From NCBI RefSeq assembly GCF_900155655.1, contig NZ_LT706987.1, positions 1,116,701 to 1,180,700 on the forward strand: a stretch of 64,000 nucleotides of DNA, written 5' to 3'. The notes beneath the pieces are model-generated. The model was given only the letters and a program-made list of their open reading frames with translations, did no database searches and had not been told where the DNA came from. The first letter of the stretch is position 1. Each line of letters starts with the position of its first letter. Shown here in pieces: positions 35,801 through 43,307 of this stretch. The position numbers were made by a program, and so were the translations under genes. The stretch is from Prevotella ihumii (lineage in GTDB: Bacteria; Bacteroidota; Bacteroidia; Bacteroidales; Bacteroidaceae).

Positions 35801-36114
35801 CACGACAAATCCTCTACTTCGCCCAAACGAAGGGTAATGTTTTCCAACACTTTAGGGAGCTGTCCGATGTAATTGAACTCCACCTTGTATGGACCGCCTA
35901 CACGCATACCCTGAATTGTAAAGCGACCATCAATGTTGGTCACTGCACGATAGATAGTACCCGAAGGTTGATGGGTGGCTGTTACGGTAGCACCAATTAC
36001 GTCTTCGCCCATTGATGTAACCTTACCACTAATTCCTGATGTAGTAATCTGAGCCATAACAGAAGATGTTAGAGCTACCAACATTACTATCAGAAAGGAC
36101 AATCTTTTCTGCAT
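32857..36114 (-). CDS. TonB-dependent receptor, Oar-like, with carboxypeptidase-regulatory domain
   Basis: A 1085-residue outer-membrane receptor. The ATG at 36114 is chosen because MQKRLSFLIVMLVALTSSVM is a signal peptide; the longer frame overlaps the -7 box region. After a carboxypeptidase-regulatory-like domain (about 25-95, SGKVTSMGEDVIGATVTATH) comes the plug (about 120-250, FMIDGAMNNDVFGLAADG). The C-terminal ~800 residues are a beta barrel ending RWRGQLGLRYTF with terminal Phe. Substrate is unknown; Oar-like receptors are linked to protein or peptide secretion and uptake. No SusD partner is adjacent, so it is not a Sus-type glycan receptor. Confidence 0.92.
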   Translation of the reverse strand: MQKRLSFLIVMLVALTSSVMAQITTSGISGKVTSMGEDVIGATVTATHQPSGTIYRAVTNIDGRFTIQGMRVGGPYKVEFNYIGQLPKVLENITLRLGEVEDLSCTMEQDSKELQEVVVSGKAGVNGTKNGAAQSLNARQIAEIPSITHGIADVARLNPQLTTSSNGAMSFAGTSNRYNSFMIDGAMNNDVFGLAADGSNGGQAGTQPVSMETIEQIQINVAPFDVRQSGFTGGAINAITKSGTNKFHGSLYGFGNNQNLIGAHYPFADGTGYAPKYQEQQEYQWGLTLGGPIIKDKLFFFVNYEDANKKYPNINGYRQDGSRVLADEADGVLAKVKEMAAKQGYDYTGAFGNPDIYTKSKKYGAKIDWNINDFNKFSLRWSLVDAKQLNNVSGASSLNDNHYYYPFESKTHSFTAELQSRISPVLSNEARASYVRVRDQRAVSSAFPMVSLQVTGGTLNIGNERSSMANTLDQDIYTFEDNFTWYKGNHTYTFGTHNEFYKFANLFIQDANGTYNFADLDHFNKYYNDYMAGNLDPTYAYFKQYRFGMANTKVTGDPRWKAPFSAGQLGFYVQDKWNATPSLQFTYGLRMEIPLFFDTPTENAPFNAYAAQRGWGVRTNHKLSSTPLWSPRVGFRWDINHDRRYILRGGAGIFTGRIPYVWISNNFTNTGIQMSKYDVQNPKGLELILNPNGQLPNAEHLKASGSQEINVFDDKFKFAQTLKFNLGFDFKALDIDWTAEAIYSKTLNDIYYKNLAVEATGKTFGQETGYTWDNRPMYERTTKGTPFANVYALYNTNKGYTVSLSLKGEKHFDFGLDLMASYTWTRSMSINSGSSSVASSNWMFNTTHLNPNAPELGFSAYNVPHRLQASAYYHIGYGAKKQWETTIGLIYQARSGSPYVIEMYGDMNGDGARGNDLMFIPTDAQIDQMHFASAKVNNSKDIYPLITKVLGKGFNGTLTEEQQRALLKQWIADDSYMRNHRGEYFDRYADNLAFEHHFDVHFAQKFSFKVANQINSLELSFDVINIGNLLNKDWGHTYGDGFGRYFSPFNYEGNGKFKFDATHVSRNYDTYNSRWRGQLGLRYTF

Positions 36115-36155
36115 AATTGTAAAATTAGTATTAAATAACGTTATTAATTTTGCTG

Positions 36156-36163
36156 CAAATTTA
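36156..36163 (-). promoter_or_regulatory. -7 box (TAAATTTG) for the TonB receptor
   Basis: CAAATTTA on the plus strand, 42 bases upstream of the ATG at 36114. Confidence 0.55.
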
Positions 36164-36272
36164 CTTAAAAAATCTGAAAGAGCGAGCATCTTACCCCTAT
36201 TTTTTCATTCCACCTTATTATATATAGCACCTCTAACGAAAATACGCTTCGCACAATAATTCTATCTAACCT

Positions 36273-36339
36273 TTAACCCCAATCGGTCATTAGACGGGTC
36301 GGACGGGTCAGACGGGTCGGACGACCGATTTGGGTTTAA
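36273..36339. repeat. Short derivative of the ~199-bp repeat with 9-bp tandem core
   Basis: Starts TTAACCCCAATCGGTCATTAG and ends GACCGATTTGGGTTTAA, the same termini as the long copies. The ~150-bp interior is replaced by ACGGGTCGG-ACGGGTCAG-ACGGGTCGG, three 9-bp units. The termini alone therefore behave as a unit. Confidence 0.85.
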
Positions 36340-36473
36340 TATCTGCAAAGGATTATTTGCCACTGTATAAAAGTTTGAATACAGAAAAACAGACCAATTC
36401 TTTCTTCAGATTAGCTCGCATAACCCAACACGATAAAGCATTGATTATAAACAACTTATAACTACGATACAAA

Positions 36474-36590
36474 ACATATATGTTTCACTTTCCAAAACAT
36501 ATATGTTTTACACTGTCAAAGTTGAACTTTGGGACGGCTAAACATATATGTTTGGGATTGTCAAAGTTGATGTTTGGAAATCTTAAAGTT
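36474..36590. repeat. Palindrome cluster C
   Basis: Three AAACATATATGTTT palindromes, one CAAAGTTGAACTTTG and one degenerate CAAAGTTGATGTTTG, spaced about 20 bases apart. It is the richest cluster in the window. Confidence 0.88.
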
Positions 36591-36660
36591 GGGAAGGGAA
36601 AAATAGAACAATCTATCTTTTTACTTTAATAAAAAATTAGTTCATCTCCATTTTTATTTG

Positions 36661-36668
36661 TACTTTTG
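36661..36668 (+). promoter_or_regulatory. -7 box (TACTTTTG) for the 5'-nucleotidase operon
   Basis: TACTTTTG followed by CA, 27 bases before the ATG at 36696. The upstream TTG at 36666 lies inside the box and cannot be the start. Confidence 0.65.
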
Positions 36669-36695
36669 CATATTACGTTTTCAACACAGAAATTT

Positions 36696-38483
36696 ATGTA
36701 CAGAATATTTATAGCACTTATGACGCTCATACTTAGCGGCTCAGTGGCAACAGCCAAGAGCAAAGACATTATTATAAAAATCGTAGAAACATCAGATGTT
36801 CACGGCTCGTTTTTTCCTTACGACTTCATTACTCGTAAGCCTAAAGCAGGTACAATGGCAAGAGTTTCTACATTTGTGAACCAACTCCGACGCAATCACG
36901 GCACACAAAATGTTTACTTATTAGACAATGGCGACATTCTACAAGGTCAACCCATTTCTTATTATTACAACTATTTGCAACCACAGAAGGAAAATATTGC
37001 AGCAAGTGTAGTAAACTATTTGAAATACGATGTGTCGGGAGTGGGCAACCACGATATTGAGACAGGGCACGCTGTTTACGACAAATGGATTAAAGAATTG
37101 CAGTGTCCTGTGGTGGCTGCAAACATTATTGACACAGAGAAAAATAGTCCGTACATATTGCCTTACTATACCATACGGAAAGAAAATGGCGTGAAAGTAG
37201 CCGTGATAGGTATGCTTACACCTGCCATTCCCAATTGGTTGGAAGAGGAATTGTGGAAGGGATTGCGCTTTGACGAAATGATTAACACAGCAAAGAAGGC
37301 TGTGGCAGAGGTAAAGACTAAAGAACAACCCGACGTTGTTGTAGGTTTGTTCCATTCGGGTTGGGACGGTGGCATTACCACCCCTACCTATATGGAGGAC
37401 GCATCTAAGCGAGTAGCCGAAGAGGTTTCGGGCTTTGATGTAGTGTTCTTCGGTCACGACCATAAGCCACGCAATATTTCGGTTACTAACATTGATGGTA
37501 AAGAGGTGTTATGCTTAGACCCTGCCAACAATGCTCAATATGCTGCTGTAGCAACGCTTACGCTTCGCCCTTTGAAAAAGAAGGCTGCAAAGAACGGAAA
37601 ACGTTATGAGATAATAGTAAAAGAGGGAACATTGGAAGATATGACGCCTTACGAAGTGGACGAAAAGTATATGGCACACTTTGAAAACCACATCAATGAG
37701 GTGAAAAACTGGGCTAATCGCAAAATAGGAAGTTTTAAGAATACTATTAGCACAAAGGATTGTTTCTTTGGTAGTTCGGCTTTCAACGACCTTATTCTTA
37801 ATCTCGAACTTCAGATTACACACGCTGATATTGCTTTCAATGCGCCTTTAGGGTTTAATTCGTCTATTAAGGCTGGTGCTATTACGGTGGCTGATATGTT
37901 CAACCTCTATAAATACGAGAACCAACTTTATGTGATGAAACTCACAGGTAAAGAGATAAAAGACTATTTGGAAATGAGCTACAACTTATGGGTCAACACA
38001 ATGCAGTCGGCTGACGACCATTTGTTGCTCTTACAAGAAGATACACGCGACGATTCTCAACGTATGGGCTTCAAAAACTTATCTTTCAATTTCGACTCTG
38101 CGGCAGGTATCGATTACGAAGTAGATGTAACAAAACCATACGGCGAAAAGGTTAGAATACTAAGAATGAGCAATGGCGAGCCTTTTGACGAAACCAAATG
38201 GTATGCAGTTGCAGTAAATAGTTATCGTGGCAATGGCGGAGGCGAACTGCTAACTAAGGGTGCAGGTATTCCACAAGATGAATTGAAGGGTCGCATTACG
38301 TGGAGAAGCGAGAAAGACCAACGTTTCTATCTTATGGAAGAGATAGAAAAGGCTGGCGAGCTCAATCCACAACCCAACAATAACTGGAAATTTGTACCTA
38401 CCGAATGGACAGAAAAAGCCGCAAAACGTGATCGCAAAATATTGTTTGGTGAAGAAACACCCAACAATATTATAATAAGGTAA
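36696..38483 (+). CDS. 5'-nucleotidase / 2',3'-cyclic-nucleotide phosphodiesterase family
   Basis: A 595-residue exported metallophosphatase. Signal peptide about 1-20 (YRIFIALMTLILSGSVATA). The metal site motifs are IVETSDVHGSFFPY, LDNGDILQG, GVGNHDIETG and FFGHDHKP. The C-terminal 5_nucleotid_C domain carries YKYENQLYVMKLTGKEIKDY and YRGNGGGELLTKGAG. It should dephosphorylate extracellular nucleotides in the periplasm, giving nucleosides. It starts an operon-like run with nudC and a purine permease, a coherent nucleotide-salvage group. Confidence 0.92.
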   Translation: MYRIFIALMTLILSGSVATAKSKDIIIKIVETSDVHGSFFPYDFITRKPKAGTMARVSTFVNQLRRNHGTQNVYLLDNGDILQGQPISYYYNYLQPQKENIAASVVNYLKYDVSGVGNHDIETGHAVYDKWIKELQCPVVAANIIDTEKNSPYILPYYTIRKENGVKVAVIGMLTPAIPNWLEEELWKGLRFDEMINTAKKAVAEVKTKEQPDVVVGLFHSGWDGGITTPTYMEDASKRVAEEVSGFDVVFFGHDHKPRNISVTNIDGKEVLCLDPANNAQYAAVATLTLRPLKKKAAKNGKRYEIIVKEGTLEDMTPYEVDEKYMAHFENHINEVKNWANRKIGSFKNTISTKDCFFGSSAFNDLILNLELQITHADIAFNAPLGFNSSIKAGAITVADMFNLYKYENQLYVMKLTGKEIKDYLEMSYNLWVNTMQSADDHLLLLQEDTRDDSQRMGFKNLSFNFDSAAGIDYEVDVTKPYGEKVRILRMSNGEPFDETKWYAVAVNSYRGNGGGELLTKGAGIPQDELKGRITWRSEKDQRFYLMEEIEKAGELNPQPNNNWKFVPTEWTEKAAKRDRKILFGEETPNNIIIR

Positions 38484-38492
38484 AGAGAAGAT

Positions 38493-39275
38493 ATGAAAAG
38501 TTATTGGTTCATTTTCTGCAAAACCGACCTTGTATTAGAGCTTACAAGTGAGGGATACTCCATACCTTTGGGCGAAGAATGTCCAGTGGAGCTGAAAGCG
38601 TGGTCGCAAGTAATGCAGGTTGCAGCGATGGAAGACGGCATAAAGGTAAAGGCGGTGAACATAGAAATGCCTGTAACCAATAATCCTAAATACGAAATGT
38701 GTGGCTTACGAAATAGTTATTACAAACTATCCACCGAACTTTACCTAAAGGCAGGTAAATGTCAAGAATTGCTTTATTGGAATAGAAACACGCAATTCTG
38801 CGGCGTATGTGGGTCTCCAATGAAGATGGACACCGAAATATCTAAACGTTGCACAAATTGTGGCAAAGAGGTTTGGCCACAACTTGCAACAGCTATCATC
38901 GTATTGGTGCATCGTGGAGACGAGGTACTGCTTGTTCGTGCACACAACTTTAAGGACAATCATTATGGATTGGTATCAGGTTTTGTAGAAACAGGCGAAA
39001 CCTTAGAACAGACGGTACACTATGAAGTAATGGAAGAAACAGGTATCACAATTAATAACATTCGATATTTTGGCTCACAGCCTTGGCCCTATCCGTGCGG
39101 TATAATGATAGGCTTCAATGCCGATTATGTAGAAGGCGAAATCCATCTACAACGTAGCGAACTGTCAAAGGGCAGTTGGTTTACCAAAGACAATCTACCC
39201 CTTCTGCCTGAAAAACTATCTATCGCCCGAATGTTGATAGACGATTGGCTTGAACAAGAGCAAGACAAAAAATGA
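38493..39275 (+). CDS. nudC: NADH pyrophosphatase (NUDIX)
   Basis: A 260-residue enzyme. The zinc ribbon is FCGVCGSPMKMDTEISKRCTNCGKE with four Cys (about residues 102-125). The Nudix box is GFVETGETLEQTVHYEVMEETGI (about 162-184), with the downstream SQPWPYP that marks the NudC/NADH class. It cleaves NAD(H) to NMN(H) and AMP, and NudC proteins also remove NAD caps from RNA. It begins 9 bases after the nucleotidase stop. Confidence 0.94.
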   Translation: MKSYWFIFCKTDLVLELTSEGYSIPLGEECPVELKAWSQVMQVAAMEDGIKVKAVNIEMPVTNNPKYEMCGLRNSYYKLSTELYLKAGKCQELLYWNRNTQFCGVCGSPMKMDTEISKRCTNCGKEVWPQLATAIIVLVHRGDEVLLVRAHNFKDNHYGLVSGFVETGETLEQTVHYEVMEETGITINNIRYFGSQPWPYPCGIMIGFNADYVEGEIHLQRSELSKGSWFTKDNLPLLPEKLSIARMLIDDWLEQEQDKK

Positions 39276-39318
39276 ATAGACAAACCAATAAATACTAATA
39301 AAAACCAATTTATACACA

Positions 39319-40620
39319 ATGAACTTCTTAGAAAAAGCCTTAGGGTTCAACCCTGAAACGATGAAGCTCCGCACCGAAATAGTGGCTGGAGTAACAACCT
39401 TTCTTACAATGAGCTACATCTTGGCGGTGAACCCTGCTATCTTGATGTCGACAGGTATGGACCAAGGTGCGCTATTTACCGCTACCGCACTTGCTTCAGC
39501 TATTGCTACGCTGCTTTTAGCATTTATGGCAAAGTTGCCATTTTCCCAAGCTCCCTCTATGGGATTGAATGCTTTCTTTGCTTATACATTGTGCCAAGCA
39601 ATGGGATACTCGTGGCAAAACTCGCTCGCTATATTACTTATAGAAGGTATTGTTTTCATCTTAATAACCTTCTTCAATGTACGTGAAATGATTTTCAATG
39701 CCATTCCTAACAACCTTCGGTATGCTATTTCGGCTGGTATCGGTATGTTTATTGCTTTTATAGGATTGAAGAATGCAGAGATAATTGTCTCTAAAGAAGG
39801 TACATTCGTGGGCTTGGGAGCTTTCACCGCTCCTTGCTTGTTGGGTATATTTGCAACCCTGTTGAGCGGTGTATTGATGGCACGCAACATAAAGGGCGCA
39901 CTCTTTTGGAGTATCATTGCTGCCACACTGATAGGAATTCCAATGGGCGTAACCAATTTCCCCGACCATTGGTTGCCCGTAGCTGCTCCACAGGATATTT
40001 CACCTATATTCTGTCAGTTTGATTTCACGGGCTTGCTCAGTTTAAAGACCATACTTGTAGTGTTCTCCCTCCTCATTATCAATATATTTGATACCATCGG
40101 AACGTTGATGGGATTGGCAGAAAAGACAGGCATTGTACGTGAAGACGGCAGTATTCCTCACGTTAGCGAAGCAATGATGAGCGATGCCATAGGTACAACC
40201 TGTGGGGCTATGCTTGGAAGCTCTACCATCTCTACATATATAGAGAGTGCAAGTGGTATTGCTGAAGGTGGTCGTTCGGGATTGACCTCATTTGTTGTTG
40301 GCGCAATGTTTATCCTTGCTTTGTTCCTCTCACCTATCTTCTTGCTCATTCCGAGTGCAGCTACAAGTGGTGCATTGATTATGGTAGGTGTGCTGATGCT
40401 CGACTCTGTAAAGAAGATTAATCTACAAGACATAACAGAAGCCTTCCCTGCATTCATAACAATGATTACAATGGTTTTGTGTTACTCTATTGCTGACGGC
40501 ATCTGTTTAGGTATTCTTGCTTTCGTTATTATGAAACTTTGCACTCGTCGTTGGCAAGACCTCAACATTACACTCTGCGTCCTTTCGATACTCTTTATCC
40601 TCAATTTCATTTTAGGATAA
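39319..40620 (+). CDS. NCS2-type purine permease (AzgA-like)
   Basis: A 433-residue membrane transporter with about 12-13 helices. AzgA-type signatures are EIVAGVTTFLTMSYILAVNP near residue 19, APSMGLNAFFAYTLC and DAIGTTCGAMLGSSTISTYI with the conserved ESASGIAEGGRSGLT. These proteins import adenine, guanine or hypoxanthine by proton symport. It ends the nucleotidase-nudC-permease run; the purine base would come from nucleoside breakdown. Confidence 0.92.
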   Translation: MNFLEKALGFNPETMKLRTEIVAGVTTFLTMSYILAVNPAILMSTGMDQGALFTATALASAIATLLLAFMAKLPFSQAPSMGLNAFFAYTLCQAMGYSWQNSLAILLIEGIVFILITFFNVREMIFNAIPNNLRYAISAGIGMFIAFIGLKNAEIIVSKEGTFVGLGAFTAPCLLGIFATLLSGVLMARNIKGALFWSIIAATLIGIPMGVTNFPDHWLPVAAPQDISPIFCQFDFTGLLSLKTILVVFSLLIINIFDTIGTLMGLAEKTGIVREDGSIPHVSEAMMSDAIGTTCGAMLGSSTISTYIESASGIAEGGRSGLTSFVVGAMFILALFLSPIFLLIPSAATSGALIMVGVLMLDSVKKINLQDITEAFPAFITMITMVLCYSIADGICLGILAFVIMKLCTRRWQDLNITLCVLSILFILNFILG

Positions 40621-40625
40621 TAGAT

Positions 40626-40824
40626 TAACCCAAATTGGTCATTAGCCCGCAAAGGCTTTTTAAAGCGTTTAGATGTTATGCTTTTCTTCGTCTTTGCACC
40701 TTATTTTGGCTCTTTTCGTTTGTTTTTCAGTTGTTTAGCTCGCTAAACGTCTTCAAAAACAACCAAAAATAGCTCAAAATAAGCTCGCAAATCTCGAAGA
40801 TGTCTAACGACCGATTTGGGATTA
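40626..40824. repeat. ~199-bp inverted-terminus repeat, copy 2
   Basis: Starts TAACCCAAATTGGTCATTAG and ends CTAACGACCGATTTGGGATTA. It begins 5 bases after the permease stop. Same interior as copy 1. Confidence 0.92.
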
Positions 40825-40840
40825 ACAAGCATAAAAACAA

Positions 40841-40886
40841 CAATCCCTTCCAAACACTTAATCCTAAGTTGGTTTGGAAGGGATTG
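40841..40886 (-). terminator. Rho-independent terminator of the kinase-RapZ gene
   Basis: CAATCCCTTCCAAAC pairs with GTTTGGAAGGGATTG; leftward it is followed by TTGTTTTTATG. Confidence 0.85.
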
Positions 40887-40953
40887 TGCTATTATTGCTA
40901 AAGGAGTTAGATGGTAATAACCAAAAGTCTAAGGCGTAAGCCTTTTCTTCTCC

Positions 40954-42498
40954 TTATATTTTGGCAGCTAACACTTGTTCAATGCCTTGTTCACGATGGG
41001 TAATGTGCACTTCAATGCCGTATTTCTTATTCAAATGTTCGGCTAAGTGTTGTGCGCTGTACACAGAACGATGCTGCCCACCCGTACATCCGAATGAGAA
41101 CATAAGGTCGGTAAAGCCTCGCTGCATATAGCGTTCGACGTGATGTTCTGCCAAAGCATAGACAGGCTTTAGAAACTCTATTATCTCTCCATCGTCTTCT
41201 AAGAAGCGAATAACAGCTTCGTCAAGACCCGTAATCTTCTTATAAGGTTCGTAACGCCCAGGGTTGTGCGTGCTACGACAATCGAACACATAGCCTCCGC
41301 CATTACCTGATGTGTCTTCAGGAATACCTTTCTTGAACGAAAAACTAAACACACGCACCAACAAAGGACCGTTCCCATCGTATTTAGAGAATGTAGCAGG
41401 TCCATCTTGTGGATTGGCTACATATATATCTTTCTCTGCCACCTTATAACCATCGGTTCTATTCTTAGCAGCCTGTTCAATGTGTGTAAACTGCGGCAAC
41501 TCGGTGAGACGGCGTAACATATCCATCATATAAGGATAAGGGAACACTCCTTCACCCAAAGCTAAGAGGTCTCTAAGATTTTGGATAGCAGCAGGAATAG
41601 ACTGAATGAAGTGTTGCTTGCGTTCAAAATAACCACGGAAACCGTATGCACCCAACACTTGCATCAAGCGGAAGAGCACAAAGAGCGATAAACGATTGAC
41701 AAAGTGACGCTTAGTAGGAACTTCGGTAAAGTGTTTAAGGCTGTTATAGTATTCTAACACCAATTCACGGCGCAACTTAAACGAATATTTTGCACTTGCT
41801 TGCCAAAGGAATGATGCCAAATCGTAATAAATAGGTCCTTTCCTACCTCCTTGAAAATCAATAAAATAAGGATTATCGTCCTTGTCAAGCATAATGTTGC
41901 GAGCCTGAAAATCACGATAAAGAAAGGCTTCCATAGGTTCGGCAGTAAGGTCGCGTGCAAACATACGGAAGTTGGCCTCCAACTTTAGTTCGTGGAAGTC
42001 GAGTTCGGTAGCTTTCAGAAAACAATACTTAAAGTAGTTGAGGTCGAACAAAACGCCCTCTTCATTAAATTCAGGTTGTGGGTAACAATGCGTGTAATCC
42101 AATCCACGTGCACCACGTATCTGAATATTAGGCAACTCACGAATAACCTTACGTAGAAGTTCTTGCTCGGCAAGGTTGTATCTTCCCCCTGCTTCACGTC
42201 CACCCCGAATAGCATCGAACAAAGACCTATTACCCAAGTCTATCTGTAGATAGCGGCTCTCGTCTTCAGATACAGCGAGCACCTTAGGCACAGGCAGTTG
42301 ACGTTTGGTAAAATGGTCAGAAAGATAAATAAAGGCGTGGTTTTCTTCATTGCTTGTTCCCACAACTCCTATTACTGCTTCTCCCTCTTCGTTAGTCAGC
42401 CTATAATATGCCCTATTGCTACCTGCTACGGGCAGTTTTTCAATGTTTTTAGGTGTGCTGCCCGACCATTTCTTGTATAATTCGATGAGTTTTTCCAT
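40954..42498 (-). CDS. Sugar kinase (AmgK-like) fused to RapZ C-terminal domain
   Basis: A 514-residue two-domain protein. Residues about 1-330 are an aminoglycoside-phosphotransferase fold: FLYRDFQARNIMLDKDDNPYFIDFQGG has the catalytic HxD-like RDFQ-x2-N and DFQ metal site. The best comparison is AmgK, the N-acetylmuramate/GlcNAc-1-kinase of cell-wall recycling. Residues about 375-514 are RapZ C-terminal, with VFDCRSTHNPGRYEPYKKIT, DLMFSFGCTGGQHRSVYSAQ and HITHRE. RapZ-C binds glucosamine-6-phosphate in E. coli. The fusion suggests a kinase controlled by amino-sugar level. Confidence 0.88.
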   Translation of the reverse strand: MEKLIELYKKWSGSTPKNIEKLPVAGSNRAYYRLTNEEGEAVIGVVGTSNEENHAFIYLSDHFTKRQLPVPKVLAVSEDESRYLQIDLGNRSLFDAIRGGREAGGRYNLAEQELLRKVIRELPNIQIRGARGLDYTHCYPQPEFNEEGVLFDLNYFKYCFLKATELDFHELKLEANFRMFARDLTAEPMEAFLYRDFQARNIMLDKDDNPYFIDFQGGRKGPIYYDLASFLWQASAKYSFKLRRELVLEYYNSLKHFTEVPTKRHFVNRLSLFVLFRLMQVLGAYGFRGYFERKQHFIQSIPAAIQNLRDLLALGEGVFPYPYMMDMLRRLTELPQFTHIEQAAKNRTDGYKVAEKDIYVANPQDGPATFSKYDGNGPLLVRVFSFSFKKGIPEDTSGNGGGYVFDCRSTHNPGRYEPYKKITGLDEAVIRFLEDDGEIIEFLKPVYALAEHHVERYMQRGFTDLMFSFGCTGGQHRSVYSAQHLAEHLNKKYGIEVHITHREQGIEQVLAAKI

Positions 42499-42518
42499 AC
42501 TTTACGCTTGTTTTTAGC

Positions 42519-42749
42519 TTACTTTTCGTCCTTATCCAATTTTTCTTCGTCCCGATTGAGGCGTTCCAAAATGTCTTTTGCTTGCTGTTCACCTCGTTTT
42601 TTATTTTCGTATTCACGAAGAAATCCGTCGATAAGTAGCAATATGACCATAATTCCGCTCGTAATCAGCCAACTACGAGTGATGTAATACAGTCCTCCAA
42701 TGATGATGAAGAACGCTGCATACATTTTCCAATTAATCTTTATCTTCAT
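42519..42749 (-). CDS. Small two-helix membrane protein
   Basis: A 76-residue protein with two hydrophobic helices, about 9-25 (MYAAFFIIIGGLYYITR) and 30-44 (TSGIMVILLLIDGFL), and a charged C-terminal helix (KDILERLNRDEEKLDKDEK). No family recognised. A -7 box (42754-42761) only 5 bases before the first ATG would make it leaderless, so the true start may be the internal ATG at 42725 (Met9). It ends 21 bases before the kinase-RapZ start and is probably in its operon. Confidence 0.6.
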   Translation of the reverse strand: MKIKINWKMYAAFFIIIGGLYYITRSWLITSGIMVILLLIDGFLREYENKKRGEQQAKDILERLNRDEEKLDKDEK

Positions 42750-42753
42750 ACGA

Positions 42754-42761
42754 CAAAGTTA
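42754..42761 (-). promoter_or_regulatory. -7 box (TAACTTTG) for the small protein and kinase-RapZ operon
   Basis: CAAAGTTA on the plus strand; position relative to the ATG favours the downstream start at 42725. Confidence 0.55.
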
Positions 42762-42839
42762 TAAAAAAGATTGGAAATAAAGTCGGCAAAAACTATTTTT
42801 TATGTCTCTTCTATAGTCCTAAGGGGGTATTTATGTATT

Positions 42840-43037
42840 TAACCCAAATCCGTCATTAGTCCGCAAAGGCTTTTTAAAGCGTTTAGATGTTATGCTTTTC
42901 TTCGTCTTTGCACCTTATTTTGGCTCTTTTCGTTTGTTTTTTCAGTTGTTTAGCTCGCTAAACGTCTTCAAAAACAACCAAAAATAGCTCAAAATAAGCG
43001 CGCAAATCTCGAAGAAGTCTAACGACCGATTTGGGTT
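42840..43037. repeat. ~199-bp inverted-terminus repeat, copy 3
   Basis: Starts TAACCCAAATCCGTCATTAG and ends CTAACGACCGATTTGGGTT. Nearly identical to copies 1, 2 and 4. Confidence 0.92.
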
Positions 43038-43142
43038 TAAAACAAATAGAAAAACGAAGAATAGGCAAAAATAAGATTGTTTATCATATCATAATTGAGT
43101 GAAAGTTTGTAATTAATATTTGCAATTTCAAGCATTTATAAC

Positions 43143-43150
43143 TATCTTTG
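43143..43150 (+). promoter_or_regulatory. -7 box (TATCTTTG) for sppA
   Basis: TATCTTTG followed by CAAAG. It gives a leader of about 150 bases to the ATG at 43308. Confidence 0.6.
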
Positions 43151-43198
43151 CAAAGATATAAGGAAAAAAGATGTCTTATTAGATTAGCCGAAGAGAAT

Positions 43199-43234
43199 TA
43201 TCTGACAAGTAGGGATAGCCGAACTTGTCTGATA
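43199..43234 (+). promoter_or_regulatory. Leader hairpin upstream of sppA
   Basis: TATCTGACAAGT pairs with ACTTGTCTGATA with one mismatch, around a 12-nt loop. It lies in the 5' leader, with no T-tract after it, so it is a leader structure rather than a terminator. Confidence 0.5.
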
Positions 43235-43307
43235 AATGAATAGTTCGACCAAAGTAATTAGTATCAATTCTTACATTTATATAAAAGAAAAGGTAAATTC
43301 TATTTTT

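Larger units (their letters stand above)
36164..36660. other. Intergenic region with short repeat derivative and palindrome cluster C
   Basis: No gene is seen. It holds a 67-bp derivative of the ~199-bp repeat (36273-36339), a palindrome cluster (36474-36590) and an AATAGAACAAT motif near 36602. Confidence 0.7.

Noticed and set aside
36115..36189. 25-residue upstream extension of the TonB receptor
   Set aside because: It crosses the -7 box and would hide the signal peptide.
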